From: Corbicula japonica
Lineage: Eukaryota; Mollusca; Bivalvia; Venerida; Cyrenidae
Direction: 5' to 3'
Assembly: GCA_038501625.1 (NCBI GenBank)
Contig: JAZAYU010000013.1
Coordinates: 2,046,001-2,110,000, forward strand
Length of the DNA: 64,000 nucleotides
Shown: positions 46,208-58,413 of the stretch, one piece after another
Layout: each line of letters begins with the position of its first letter
How positions within the stretch are numbered: the first letter of the stretch is position 1
Program-made: the position numbers and the translations under genes
The notes under the pieces: model-generated
Databases searched by the model: none
The model's input: only the letters and a program-made list of their open reading frames with translations
What the model was told of the DNA's origin: nothing

Positions 46208-46277
46208 ATGATTTCCACATCGTTTTTATTTTCAATTACAGTGATAGCTGTTATTTGGAAATATGGAGTTGGGAACG
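46208..46277 (+). CDS. Locus C exon 1, signal peptide
   Basis: [20 protein letters not shown] then VGN. Strong hydrophobic core, 70 nt, phase-1 end at GTAACA. Chosen because length and phase equal locus B exon 1, and the following intron start matches locus A. Confidence 0.8.
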
Positions 46278-47297
46278 GTAACATTTTGTATTTTTCATTT
46301 TCGGTCGAAATTTAGCATTGACACTTTTCAGCAAAAATATTTCTGGTATGATACTTCTTACCAAACGTTCTGAACAAAAAACAATGAGGATTGACAAGGA
46401 TTTTTTAAATATCGTATCTCTAGGTGAGGGTATTTCTCACAGGTGATTTAAGGTCATCTGATTTATCAGAAAATTAATGGCAGAATTAATTTCCCCACGT
46501 TATTTATTAAACCCGTCTATAAATCAAACAGGAAGGCTACCGTCTACCGGCATTCTACAGCGTTCTGCATGCTTAGTGATTACCCTATGATTAACTGATC
46601 GCTTTGCTTTCATCTTTGTTTGCACGACGAATGAAGGTTTCTATGGAATAATTGAAAAAAAAGGATTTGTTTTATTTCTGCCGTTGTGTTCTTGTTGATT
46701 TAAATCTAAGTGTTCTGGTTTCATTGATTTAGGGTAATTTTGCAACTACTTTTTTCGCTTGACGATGCCTTAAGCCGTGTTTCAGTATTGATAAGGTTAA
46801 CAGAAAAGAGTTAAGAAGTTTATCAAGCGCTAAATGACTTGTTTTTCAGTATGTATGAATGCCGATCCAGCAGACATACTGGTACTGTTAGATGGCTCTT
46901 CGAGTGTTGGATCTCATAACTTCAATACGTCTCTAGCCTTTGTTGCTAGACTGGTCGGTGCGTTCCACATTAGTCCATCAGCTACACAGATTGCTCTAGT
47001 TGTGTTTCACGGTATTGCGCAAACGGCTTTTGATTTTAAAGCTTTCAATTCCTCCAATAACATGGAGAGAGTTATCTTATCCACTACGTAAGTAGCAAAA
47101 CATAAGTCATTACAGTTAGTAATAAAATTAAGCATTTTGCCTTATGTTCGGTAAATAGTTACACATTTAACATCATTAAAAAAAGATGAAATGTGCATAT
47201 CAGGAATTGCCACATTCAGAAAAAAACAGCCTCCCCACAAGGTCAAGAAGAAGAAGAAGAAGTAGAAGAAGAGAGAGAGAGAGAGAGAGAGGTGGGC

Positions 47298-47341
<44 letters not shown>

Positions 47342-50300
47342 ATGCTTACTAAAATGATCCGTTTCAAAAAGGACACCACAAGCAATTAACAAAAATTAGA
47401 AATGTGGGGTTACCGCCTTGGAACGGTCAGTGGCAAATCAAATTGCCACTGGGGGTCTGGGGGTTTAAACCAAGATCCTGAACATTTTTAAGATCAGTCT
47501 GTTATTCAGAATTCTTTATAATCATCACACAGAGATAAAAATAAGAAACGTATTTTGCAAGTTAATTAAAAATAATTCTAAAAGTAGTTTAAATTATCTT
47601 TTACCTATATTAAAAGAATTTGATGTATTGTGACTATCCTTTTCAATAATAAAATGTACGTACATGCATTCAAAATAATTCGCCAGACCAGAAGTTTTAA
47701 AACCTTGGGACCTGATGTTATGCAATTGTTTTAATATAAGATATCCAGGAGGTGGTACAGACATACCTGCAGGACTTCGTCATGCTAGTACCATGTTTCA
47801 GACGGCAGAGTACGGCCGCAGGCCTAATGCCACAGGAATCCTCATTCTTATCACTGATGGTAGGCAATGTGTTGAGTAAAACTAACTTTTATTAATTTTA
47901 TAAGTCGAATATGATAAATAACATTGTTGTTTTTATTTCTTAAGATAGAAAAAAATCATATAGAAGTCTGATGTTTTTCTAGAAGTGAACTTCAGAACAG
48001 ATTTTTTGTTTAAATTACAGAAAAATATTGGAAAGGTTGCGGGCCACAGAAATAAACACCCAAAGTCAACTCCGTTTTTCCTTTAACTTTTAGCCTGTTG
48101 AGCATTTTTAGTTCTTTACCATTCATATGGGGAGATAGTGTCTCAGCAGCTCAATAGCAAAGTTTATAAAAGGGGAGACAAGTACTCAACGTGTATTATA
48201 AGCAGAAATATTTCTTAATATGTTTTATCATTGTGAATTAACGTATAATGAAACACGTCTAAATAATGCCAGCTTAAGAGTAGTTGATATTGATGACTTT
48301 GAGTTCATCATGCTTACGAAATTATATCTTGCAAGATTTTTACTGAAGAACATTTTTTATCATACTAGTATTCATATATTGATATTAGCCTTTTTTACTT
48401 AAGGATTGAATCGATAGTTGATGGTTTCCATTTGGGTATGGAAAACAGTTGGGTTGTTTAAAGTTGTGAAGCCCGAAGGGCTTCACTCGTACTTTAAACA
48501 ATCCAACTGTTTTTCATACCCAAATGGAAACCATCAAATATTGATTCAATCCTTATATTTACACTCATTAATAATCTCATTAATACAGAAATAACTAGAA
48601 GAATTCGTAATATTACGGCTTTTTCGAATGGCTGATGGAACAGCTTCGTTGACGACAAAGTGAATGGCGGCACGCTTTTTCGCAGCAACTCGTGGCAAAA
48701 CGTGCGTGCAAGGCGACGTCACACGTCAAAACATCGTGAAACGTCCAATAAATTGTGAACGGCTCTACTGTAGCCACGCCTTTTAAATAATACGTCACAC
48801 TGTTTACCGTCAGAACTTATGATTCGTTAGATGAATAAGACTTCATCGTAAAGGATGAAGTTGAAGTGTAAATATATAATATCATAGGATAAGAGCCGTC
48901 GTAGAGTTAATCCCCCAAACAACGGTAAACAATTCTAAATGAGAGTTCAAAGTGTATACATTGCATAATATATAAACATATTCAGAAAATAATGCCACGG
49001 AACATTACCTTTTTGAAGCGGGAGAAAAGGCTGGTTATTAATATATAAAATGTTCTATTTTTAGGTCAAACCATAAGCTTTCAGGCAAGTGTGAACGCTT
49101 CGAGTTCTCTGAAATCGCAAGGCGTGATAGTATATTCTGCTGGTGTTGGTAGTGTGAGTACCGGTATAAACGAAGAGGAACTAAAACTTATAGCCTCAAA
49201 TCCTGACTACTATTTTAACGTGTTAGATTATAATGCGCTAGATAATATCAGGGGACCACTAACAGCATCGGCATGCAACGGTAAATGTTTGTGGATTTTT
49301 TATTACCATTTTTCAAATATACTTCAATGTTAAGCCCCGACTGTCCCCGAATAATGTCGTATGTATCAATATCTGGGAAAAATTCCTCTTCAGCAGACAT
49401 TTCATAATTTTCTGTTATGCATAATTGCTTCATTTGAAGAATCTACAATTTGTTAACACTTGTAAAATTTCGAAACTGACAAGACTGATAAGTTTGTTTC
49501 GAAAATAACATTCATTGATTTCAGAATTTGTATAAGCTAAGCTTCACTGAAATAGTTTACAACACAGACAACTTATGCAATACGTTTTACTGTCACAGTG
49601 TTTCTTTGGTTCATGATATAATAGAAGTGAATGCGAATTGTGTATTGTTTATTTCAAGCTTGTGAAGTGTTGGTTTACTTCTGTTTATTAATCCTGTAGT
49701 TAGCCCTTTCTTCTTGAGGTTTGATAGTAAGCTATGTTCTTTGAATGTCAGTGTTTGGCAAAGGATAAGTAAGGGCTTTGCTTACTTAGTTTGAGGGCCT
49801 TTCTTAGTTTGAGATTTTGAGGGCTAATCAAGTTTGAAGAAGATAGAAGGTAATTTTTTTTGTAATTTCGCCGAATGGAACGAAAGCAAGCTTTCAGATT
49901 GTTAAAAAATGATGATTTTGTTTTAGCGCGTTTTGCAAATTACGTTTAAAAGTTCTGTAAACGTTTCTGTCTATGGGTTAGTGACATATACCCATATACT
50001 TATTGTTTGACAATTAAATTATAAATATGTATATGTTTTCTTTGCAATAGATACGAACGGTTGTATTTGCTTCAACGGAGGGAACTGTTCTGCAGCAAAT
50101 ATTGGTACTAAATGTATGTGTCCCCCAATATTTACCGGCTTCTTCTGTGAGAAACGTAAGTGAATACACCTAATACTTTAGGTGATATTTATTTCCATTG
50201 GTATTGTCTAGTTATCTAGGAATCGATTATTGAATTTCTTTTTGATCTATATTAAGTCATTTATCAAAAGTTTTAATATTACTTTGGAATTTTGGATGCG

Positions 50301-53300
50301 AGTAATTAATAAGTTGAATAAATGAGTTAAGAAAGCAGAACAAGATTAATGTTATCCTCAGCTATCATGTTTTATTATTTAATTGATTATGCTGTATTTT
50401 TTTTGCAAAAAATAAAGGTAGTTACTACTTTTATGATCTTTAAGCAATATGCGACGTGTCTCCTTGTTCACACGGTACATGTAAAGTCACTGGAAATAGT
50501 TGGTTCTGCACGTGCTTACCGGGATACACAGGAACCACGTGTGACACAGGTAAAATGTAGTTAATTGTTTTATGCAAAATGAGAAAAAATGGCATTGATC
50601 AGCATTTACTTAATTCTGCATGAAAATGCATGATCATTGACATAAATGTGGGATCTGGCCAATGATGGAGCATTTGACCAACGAAACAATACTAAGTTTG
50701 AACCTACGGATTTTCATAGTACTATAAGGGTGTTGTTGCTGTGTCCCTTCTGTTCTCCATGCTACAATTTCATAATCATCTTCATTTAGTATCCAAATAA
50801 CGGTATCTAAATATCTTAACACTAACCGAATATGCAAACAATAACAAAGCAATGCCTGGAACGATAGTGATTGGAATGTGAATGTATAATTCCTAGATAT
50901 CAAAGTAAACATAAATTTTGAGAATCTAAACACTTAAATAGCTTTGGTACCCTGAACATGTTCACATTTAAATGTTCAGATATTTAAGGTTATATCAAGG
51001 AGCCAAAATGTGTTGGGTGTGTGAAATCATAAGTTCATTAATGTTCATTTCTTATATGACTTGTAAAGTTCTGGTTGCTTTGCAAATCATTTATTGAGCA
51101 TACGAATGTTTGATGTCATGCAAAAAAAAATAAGTGAAATTGGTAGTGATTTCTTATCTTGAAAACAGACTTTCTGTGGAAGAGTCCAAACTTCCTATAC
51201 TTCCACTTTTGCAAATAATTATTGATACACAAAGACAGCCCATATTAAGGACAACAATGTCTTAGAATCTTATTCACTAAGCCATAGCAGAAATGTACAA
51301 AACAACATTCTCAAAGTGACTTCACACTAAAATTTGGCATCCATGTATGTTTAAAAATTTCTCAAAATGCAAGGTATGGTGTACAATAAGGACATTACTT
51401 TCAATGTTATTATTGAATTATCTGCCTTTGAACTTATCTGTTAACAAATGAAGTATTCATGACTAAATTAAATGTATTTAATTTAGGAGTATTTTGAAAT
51501 AAGTAAAAAGATAAAGGATAACATAATTAGTTTAAATAAAGAAGTATAATGTTATTATATATCCATAATGTTTATACGTATAAAGGTATGCATGAATTAT
51601 TTTCATATGAATATTCATAGACCCACATAATTATCTTATGTTGCAGAAAAGTGCTGTCTTTTCTTTATTTAATATCTCACCTTTATTAAAATTACAGTCA
51701 TAATAGTTTTAAGTATTCCACAAAATCTGACAAACTGAATTGTTTCAAAATATTGTGAATTTTTCAACGGCACTGTGAGTTATTCAGCCCTACGTCAGTA
51801 AACTGTGTTAATAATTTCACAAATTGTTCAACAGCGGTCCTTTTCAAGCAGTTACATGATTTCCTTGACTTAACATAACGCTATCGACTTTCGGAAACCT
51901 CTGCATTGATTGTGGATAACACTTCTTGTCTATCTCGAAACCAGATGTTTATTGTCATTTTCTTCATAGTTTTACAACTGTTGGCTTCGGTAGATCTCTG
52001 TTCATCACTCGTTTTCAGAGAACATACGAAACTAATGGTAGTCAAGCAGTATTTTGACATCAGCATTTAAAATTGTTTCATGAATGTCACATCACATGTT
52101 GGTACCACAACGTATGAACGTTTCGTAAGAGTAGCCTTACAAACAACACAATGGTGCGTCATTTTTCATACGAAATTCACTAGAATTCTTTACAAAGTGG
52201 TCCCGTTTACGTTGAGCGATGTTGCCATAGAGACAGCCATTTTCTTATGATAACATGAATAGCAATAACATTTGTAAAATAAATGCAATACAGCCAAATC
52301 AGCAAAATCAGAAAGTTTCTTTGGGTTTGTACAATTTAAAAACAAATTGTAGCACTTTCTGCAAACTTTTTGAACACCCTCTTATATCTTATCTCGTTCC
52401 GGCTATAGTAAAATCGATTAGGTCTATCTAGACTGAAAAATACTAACATGTATTATAATTGATGATAAATTCTAATTCTAATACTATGTAGAAAACTGTA
52501 TCCTGTAATAAATAAATGTTCCATATATGGTCACAAATAAAACCGGTACCTAGAAGGTGGGTTTAAAACATTGGTGAGAAGTATTTTATACAATGCATAA
52601 GACTGTTTACATATACCTATTAAGAAGTTATTATTAACCTTTCATCATTTCAAAAACACTAATTATACTAGTGGAAAATACATTTTATTTAGTAATTATT
52701 ATTTGGAATGTTAACAGAAATCTCATAAGTAATGTCCTATACTGTACACCATACCTTCAGTTACTATGCATTTGAGTAGTCCTACTTTATAAAATTGTAA
52801 ACAAATATGGATGTAAAATTATAAGTACAGTCACTTGGAGAGTGCTGTTTTTGTGCATTTCTACTGTTCTTTAATGAATTATCTTCTAAGACATTGTTGA
52901 CCTTTTATTGGAATGTCTTCCTGTGGCAGTAATTGTTTACAACAGTGGAAGAATAGGAAGTTTGAGCTCCCATAGAAAGTTAGTTTTCAAGGTAAGAAAT
53001 TGCTACATATTTCTCTTATATTTTGACTTTTACATGACATTTTACATTCATGTGCTTTATAAATGATACTTCAAGCTAAAGGAAGCTTTGAAGTCAGAAA
53101 ACAAATTTAATTTCATAAAATTTCACACACCCAACCCACTTCAGATGTTCCATGTCAAAATGATACCACCTTAACAGAAGTATTATTTCTTTCCGCGATA
53201 TTAGTACATGAACATTTTGTTTTTATATTTACATCATACTTTATTTATAGATACTTCCTCTTTATTTGTTCTTCAGATATCGACGAATGTTTAAGTGGCC

Positions 53301-56300
53301 CTTGTATAAATGGCGACTGTGTGAACCTCATAAATTCTTTCCAGTGTCAATGCAAGCAGGGTTATACGGGATACCTCTGTAATACAGGTACTGATATAAA
53401 AATGTAAATAAATAAAACTCAGAACCGACCAACAAAAGAACGAGGATTTCCCACATCTACATAACTTGTGTGATTTAAAATTTAGGGAATGAATAATTCA
53501 ATAAAATTAATATTATGTATCCAAACTATTTTAAATCCAACCAATATGACCGACTAAAAGTGTTCAGAAAATGCCAGAAAATTTATGTAAAAATTAACAT
53601 TTTGAAACTCAGTTTCCTTAAAAGGTGTATTGAATTATAAAAGAAAAATTATGGAAAAGCTGAAATATTTTATTTTTTCAACCTATTTTTAACAAATACA
53701 TGTAAACGGAGAAGATTTATGGCAACTATTTTGTTCCAAAAGGGAAAGGCAATAATAACAAACACTAACAAGATGATATTTATGAAGTTTATTATATGCA
53801 TTTTAATCAGTTTACTTTGTGAATGTATTTGTTCCTCAGATATCGACGAATGTTCAGACCAGCCTTGTTATAATGGTGACTGTTTGAATCAAGCCGGCTC
53901 CTTCTTCTGTAACTGTTCCGCTGGGTACACAGGCTCTCTCTGTGAGGAAGGTACAATTAATATTTAATTACCGTGGTTGACTGGAGTCCAGTTCAATGTT
54001 CGATACACAATAGCCACTTGAATCTGTACAACAAAAAGTATAACAACAATATCTGGATGGTTAATCACAACAAAAAGTATAACAACAATATCTGGATGGT
54101 TAATCTTGGTTTATTTTAATAAGTGTTGTAAGCTGCAAATCATATATTCTAAAATACTGTTGTATTTTGTTTTGGTATTCTTGTTTAACACATAACGCTT
54201 TATAAAACTTAAGTAAGAAAGTGGTGGTGCATCATTATATTTGATAACACCATTGAATTAACCTTTATGACAAGGAGTGATAACTTTTCACACACTTTTA
54301 CATTTTCAATGAACACTTTTCGATAATTACCAGTTAAAACAGAAGCTAAAAAGGAGGTACCGGCAGGTGGCATGATGAAGATATTCATCACAACGGTAAC
54401 AAGAAACCATACTAGTGGGCATCAAACCTTGTCAAATCAGAAGTTATCGTCAGTGTTTTAGTTATAGCGTTGCGGATGATAATAATATATACTGTGTTTC
54501 ATAAGTATAGTTAAAATACTTTTAAATCAGTTTAAATACTTTTAAATCACTTCTTAAGCAATATTTAAATTTTCTGATTATTCATTTGAAAGTGCGGTGT
54601 AAACATTGCCCCTTGAAGTAGCCGTTTAAATAGTTATATATGTATGTCATTTGAAAGATAGTATAACTAAAATGTCATTCAGGTGCACTGGTAGTATAGA
54701 CTAGGAATATTTATTCATTTTCACAAGGGACATTGTCGTGTACCAACTTTTATGCTCTCGCACATAATGTTTGGTATCGTCCTTAATAATCTCAAATGTT
54801 GTTCAAAATTTAATATTAATAAATGTTAGAAAAAACATGTAACAAAATAATGTAATCTATGTCTATTAAATATATTTTGTAGTTATTAGTTTGTGTGGCT
54901 TGTTTATTACAGAAATAAACGAATGCTCGAGTAACCCATGCGTAAACGGTGAATGCGAAGACAAGTTGAACATGTTCGAATGTCATTGTCAAGAAAGATA
55001 TTATGGTGACCACTGTGAAGCAGGTTAGTTAAGGCATTGCTCCCTTCGTGATCGCTAAGTCATAGACAAAAAAGAAAAATATCAGAATCTCTCAAACGGC
55101 ACAATGCAGCTCAGTCAAACGTTGCACAAACCAATGTTATTAATATATGTTTAATTTACATATGCTAAGAAAAGTTAGAACAGTAAAGACAAATAGTTAG
55201 ACCTAAAATTCCCTAAAATTATATTTCCAGTTTATCACAAAAACTAAGCAACGCTTAACATCAATTTAAATGTTTTCATAACGTATGTAAAATAATCATA
55301 CACTTATAGCATTGATTTGTGCAAAGTTTGATGGGACTGCATTGTGCCATTTGAGAGATTTTGATATTTTTCTTTTATTGTCTATGACACTGTAATGAAG
55401 AACGGAACGATGCCTTAGTACTGGTAAAAGTTAACCTTGCATAAAGCATAGGTACTGTTAATATTTAATGTATATTTTATTAGAACAGACAAAATTAGCG
55501 CAGGAAGCAAAACAATAAAAAGAGAGGTATTCACATGCTTAACAAAACTCTGGAAATTCGACATTCGCAAAAAATCAACGAAAATTAATTAATAATTAAG
55601 CGATAGAGAACTAGGATTATGTAAAATAAGAAAGAAAAATAAACAAATAAAACACCACAATAAACCTGATCAAACAACATATTTACAGTTAAGACAAATA
55701 TAAAGATAGCAACAGGAACAGCCACACACAGAAAATACAGCCTGTCTACAGAAGAGATGAAATTAGAACCTGAGTTAATAACGATAAATTCTAAGACATC
55801 ACAAACAATTAACAAAATGATAACCCGACTGGCTACCGTCTTAGATAGGCCTCTCGGGTTCTCTTTTTCGTTGTGGTATTTTTAAGAGTGTGGCTATTAC
55901 TGATTTGCATGTATTACTATGAAAAAAAAATATTCTAATAGTTTACATATTTGAGATAAAATTTATCAAAGTAAATACATTATCATTCTAACTACAAACT
56001 TCGCTTTTTTCAGGTATATGCCATCCCAATGTAGCCGATCTTGTTTTTGTACTTGACTCTTCAATAAGCATGACAGAGGCAAACTTCAATAAGCAGATCG
56101 ACTTCATCGTCAACTTCATCGATCATATCATCATAGGAGAGAATGACTTTCTTGTCGCTGTTGTCACATTTTCTACTGAAGCTAACATTGAGTTTTATCT
56201 GGACGAATATAAAACAAACGCGACTTTGAAACAGGCGTTGAAGACTATTAAATATAGGCCAGGTACAACAAACACGCATAAGGGACTGAGGGATGCCAGC

Positions 56301-58345
56301 AAAGTGATTCGGAATCGAGATAGTGTGCGTCCTAACGGTAAAAAGACCAGCAAGTATGTATTTGTGTTGACAGATGGTATGTCAACTGACAGAGAGCAAA
56401 CCAAAGCAGCTGCTCAAGAACTTCATGGGGTGACTAACAGAGTTCTAGTAATAGGTAAATAAATGTAATTATTGTTTGATTACCGAGTGTATGAAACTAT
56501 CTAATCATTATCGACTTGGACTGAATAATATGAAACACAATTGCTTTTAAGATATTTGAGACGTGAAAAGTGCACTCCTCGTTTTAAGCGGTGTTGTAAG
56601 ACTGAACGATTTCTTCTTATCTTCATTATAAATATTATTTTTCTATTTTATTAAAATGCACTATTGCTAAGACTACAGACTTTATATCGTTTATGATGTC
56701 CACATTTAATTACAAAATTTGGTTTACAGTTTTAACTGTAATGTTGAAGTTGATACAGATGAGCAAATTCAAAATTTATTTAACTTGATTAACACGGAAT
56801 AGTTTGTAAACAATCACTACAAACTGTACACTTTGGATTGCGATCGTTCTCACATGGGTTTTATACCAGACTGTCGGAAACCATTTGAGTTTTTGCAATT
56901 TATCCTATTTTTGTAACTGCAAGAAATACAAAAGTACAATGTATTTTTTTTAAACTGTAAACTTAGTTTGTAAATAGCTGCACAATTGGCACATCAGTTG
57001 AATTCAATTTTGACTGTGCTGTTTACAGGTATAGGGTCCCAGGTTTCCCATGCAGAACTATTAAATATGGCCTCTTTGGATCGGCAGCTTAACAGAAAGT
57101 ATGTGTTTTCTGTTGAGAATTTCAACGCTCTCTATACCGTGGTCAAAGAATTGGTTCATATTACATGTGATGGTATGCTATTTTCTTTATTAAAAGGTTT
57201 GTTTTCCGACCACCACTTGTTGAATTCAGTGAATGTTGAATTCAGTGAACTCGCGGTGTTGCCGTTTAAAAAGTTGAGTGGCAAACTGTATTTGGGTTGC
57301 AACGGGTCTTGTTAACCTGACCCAGTGGTCTACCAACCTAGGAACACACAAGTTCCACTCTATTATGCTAAATGCAAAATCAGAAAAACACATTATTTAA
57401 AGTTATCTAAAGGAACTGTAAACTGGATACGCACATTATGATCTTTTTAAAACCAAAGAATTTGAAAAGATGCAAGCAAAGCAATCACAAGTTTATATAT
57501 CTTTAATACGATAAATGGCAATACAGTCAATAAATTTCAAAGTGCCTAGATTCATCATATTCAAAATTTAATGACTACCACAAACTGACTCCTACGATGG
57601 TAAGTTTACATTAGAAAATAAGTAAATATACTTTTTTCATAGTTTTACATGAGGAATTTATCTAGTTCCTTTGTTTAAAAGTGTGTTTTGTAAACGTCCT
57701 TTTCGTAATCTTGTTTCAGAATGTTTTTGGACGACTTCCTCGGATATACTTTTCTTGCTAGATACTTCTCCTTCGGTGCAAGTAAAGGACTTCCAGCTAG
57801 GTCTGGATGCAATAACTTATCTCACCCATGAAACTGCCAAGATGGAAAACGTAAACAACACCATTCGAGTCGGACTTCTTACTTATGGAGGCGAATTAAG
57901 TTTAAAAAGACCTATTGAAAGTACGGAAACAAAAGAGGTGTTTCTTTCAGTACTACAACAAATCACCCTGCCAGAGGAGACATGCAGCAGGAGTGAGTCA
58001 TGTGTGCCGTCCGATCTGAACACAGCTTTAAATTCCACAAGGAAAGAGGTATTCAATAGTAAACATTTTCAGTCAAATGGCACACAAAGAATTCTGATTT
58101 TGCTTACAGATGGGAAACAGATTGTTCCTGAAATATTAGCAACGGAATTAGAAGCTTTAAAAAGTGACCACATTTCAATATACGCTGTAGCACTAGGAAC
58201 AGACGCAGATATCGAGAAGTTACACAAGGTTGTCGGGGACCCTGCTTTGACATTCTCCCTTTATGGCAACCAAGCAATAAAGGTTCTCGATGCACTGATA
58301 ACAGAATTCTTCTCAAGTTCGTGTGAGTTGTCAAACACGATTTAA
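46208..58345 (+). CDS. Locus C: secreted VWA-EGF(x5)-VWA-VWA protein, 12 exons
   Basis: Exons: 46208-46277, 46850-47087, 47741-47859, 49065-49280, 50051-50155, 50445-50549, 53277-53387, 53840-53950, 54913-55023, 56014-56454, 57029-57172 and 57720-58345. They total 2,397 nt, or 798 residues, with all GT/AG borders and phases consistent. Order: signal peptide 1-23; VWA1 about 25-214 (MIDAS DGSSS); EGF 215-249, 250-284, 285-321, 322-358 and 359-395, the last three calcium-binding type; VWA2 about 396-590 (DSSIS, FVLTDG); VWA3 about 591-798 (DTSPS, ILLTDG). All three VWA domains keep the metal-site signature, so cation-dependent binding to matrix or cell-surface ligands is likely. There is no transmembrane segment. 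The family is the matrilin/collagen-like VWA-EGF group in the broad sense; a specific ortholog is not recognised. Confidence 0.88.
46850..47087 (+). CDS. Locus C exon 2, VWA1 part a
   Basis: [20 protein letters not shown] with MIDAS DGSSS, then LVVFHG. 238 nt. TTTCAG acceptor, GTAAGT donor, phase 1 to 2. Confidence 0.9.
47180..47470. repeat. Dispersed element carrying GAA and GA microsatellites (copy 2)
   Basis: Same flanks and right-hand GGTTACCGCCTTGG..CGGTCAGTGGCAAATC part as 19,645-20,035, but without the CAGA quadruplet block. It lies in a different intron from the locus A copy, so the two are separate insertions. A more diverged piece sits at 55,725-55,860. Confidence 0.8.
47741..47859 (+). 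CDS. Locus C exon 3, VWA1 part b
   Basis: [19 protein letters not shown], ending ILILITDG. 119 nt, phase 2 to 1. Acceptor AATATAAG is pyrimidine-poor. This is the exon missing from locus A. Confidence 0.85.
48401..48554. repeat. Near-perfect ~150 bp hairpin
   Basis: AAGGATTGAATCGATAGTTG, with a following GATGGTTTCCATTTGGGTAT, is mirrored on the right. Stem about 63 bases; the loop itself contains GAAGCCCGAAGGGCTTC. Sequence at 48,613-48,760 after it resembles 7,440-7,570. Confidence 0.8.
49065..49280 (+). CDS. Locus C exon 4, VWA1 part c
   Basis: [20 protein letters not shown], then SAGVG, NPDYYF and SACN. 216 nt, three codons longer than B. TTTTTAG acceptor, GTAAAT donor, phase 1-1. Confidence 0.88.
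50051..50155 (+). CDS. Locus C exon 5, EGF 1
   Basis: [13 protein letters not shown], then [15 protein letters not shown]. Six cysteines, 105 nt, phase 1-1, AATAG acceptor, GTAAGT donor. Confidence 0.9.
50445..50549 (+). CDS. Locus C exon 6, EGF 2
   Basis: [12 protein letters not shown], then [16 protein letters not shown]. Six cysteines, 105 nt, phase 1-1. Acceptor TTTAAG. Confidence 0.88.
50995..53155. mobile_element. ~2.15 kb long-inverted-repeat element in locus C intron 6
   Basis: Arms at about 51,005-51,420 and 52,700-53,150 are reverse complements with moderate divergence. Shared blocks include GTTGGGTGTGTGAAAT, CTTGAAAAC, CAAACTTCCTAT.CTTCCAC, CAACAATGTCTTAGAA and AAGGTATGGTGTACA. 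The ~1.2 kb middle has no credible open frame. It accounts for most of the unusually long intron between EGF 2 and EGF 3. Confidence 0.75.
53277..53387 (+). CDS. Locus C exon 7, EGF 3 (calcium-binding)
   Basis: [15 protein letters not shown], then [16 protein letters not shown]. 111 nt, phase 1-1. CTTCAG acceptor, GTACTG donor. Confidence 0.9.
53840..53950 (+). CDS. Locus C exon 8, EGF 4 (calcium-binding)
   Basis: [15 protein letters not shown], then [16 protein letters not shown]. 111 nt, phase 1-1. CCTCAG acceptor, GTACAA donor. The open frame runs upstream into the intron; the splice site sets the start. Confidence 0.9.
54028..54105. repeat. Perfect 39 bp tandem duplication
   Basis: ACAACAAAAAGTATAACAAC and its following 19 bases are repeated exactly once, in the intron after EGF 4. 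Identity implies a recent event. Confidence 0.9.
54913..55023 (+). CDS. Locus C exon 9, EGF 5 (calcium-binding)
   Basis: [15 protein letters not shown], then [16 protein letters not shown]. 111 nt, phase 1-1. ATTACAG acceptor, GTTAGT donor. Confidence 0.88.
55060..55387. mobile_element. ~330 bp MITE with ~85 bp inverted ends
   Basis: GTCATAGACAAAAAAGAAAA with following ATATCAGAATCTCTCAAA is mirrored at 55,310-55,387. The middle matches 26,690-26,870 in locus B, so this is a dispersed family. No coding capacity. Confidence 0.75.
56014..56454 (+). CDS. Locus C exon 10, VWA2 part a
   Basis: [20 protein letters not shown] with MIDAS DSSIS, AVVTFST strand, and [12 protein letters not shown]. 441 nt in one exon, unlike the three-exon VWA1. 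TTTCAG acceptor, GTAAAT donor. Confidence 0.92.
57029..57172 (+). CDS. Locus C exon 11, VWA2 part b
   Basis: [20 protein letters not shown] through [17 protein letters not shown], closing the VWA2 fold. 144 nt, phase 1-1. TTTACAG acceptor, GTATGC donor. Confidence 0.9.
57720..58345 (+). CDS. Locus C exon 12, VWA3 and stop
   Basis: TTTCAG acceptor, then [20 protein letters not shown] with [28 protein letters not shown] and the terminal [10 protein letters not shown]. One exon codes the entire third VWA. TAA at 58,343-58,345. In-frame Met codons upstream of 57,720 are intronic. Confidence 0.92.
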
Positions 58346-58407
58346 ACAGTTGACGTGGTTTAATATACAAGAATACTATAGATTTTGATTTTTTTTTGAA
58401 ATTCCGA

Positions 58408-58413
58408 AATAAA
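58408..58413 (+). promoter_or_regulatory. Polyadenylation signal, locus C
   Basis: AATAAA 63 nt after the stop codon. Confidence 0.55.
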
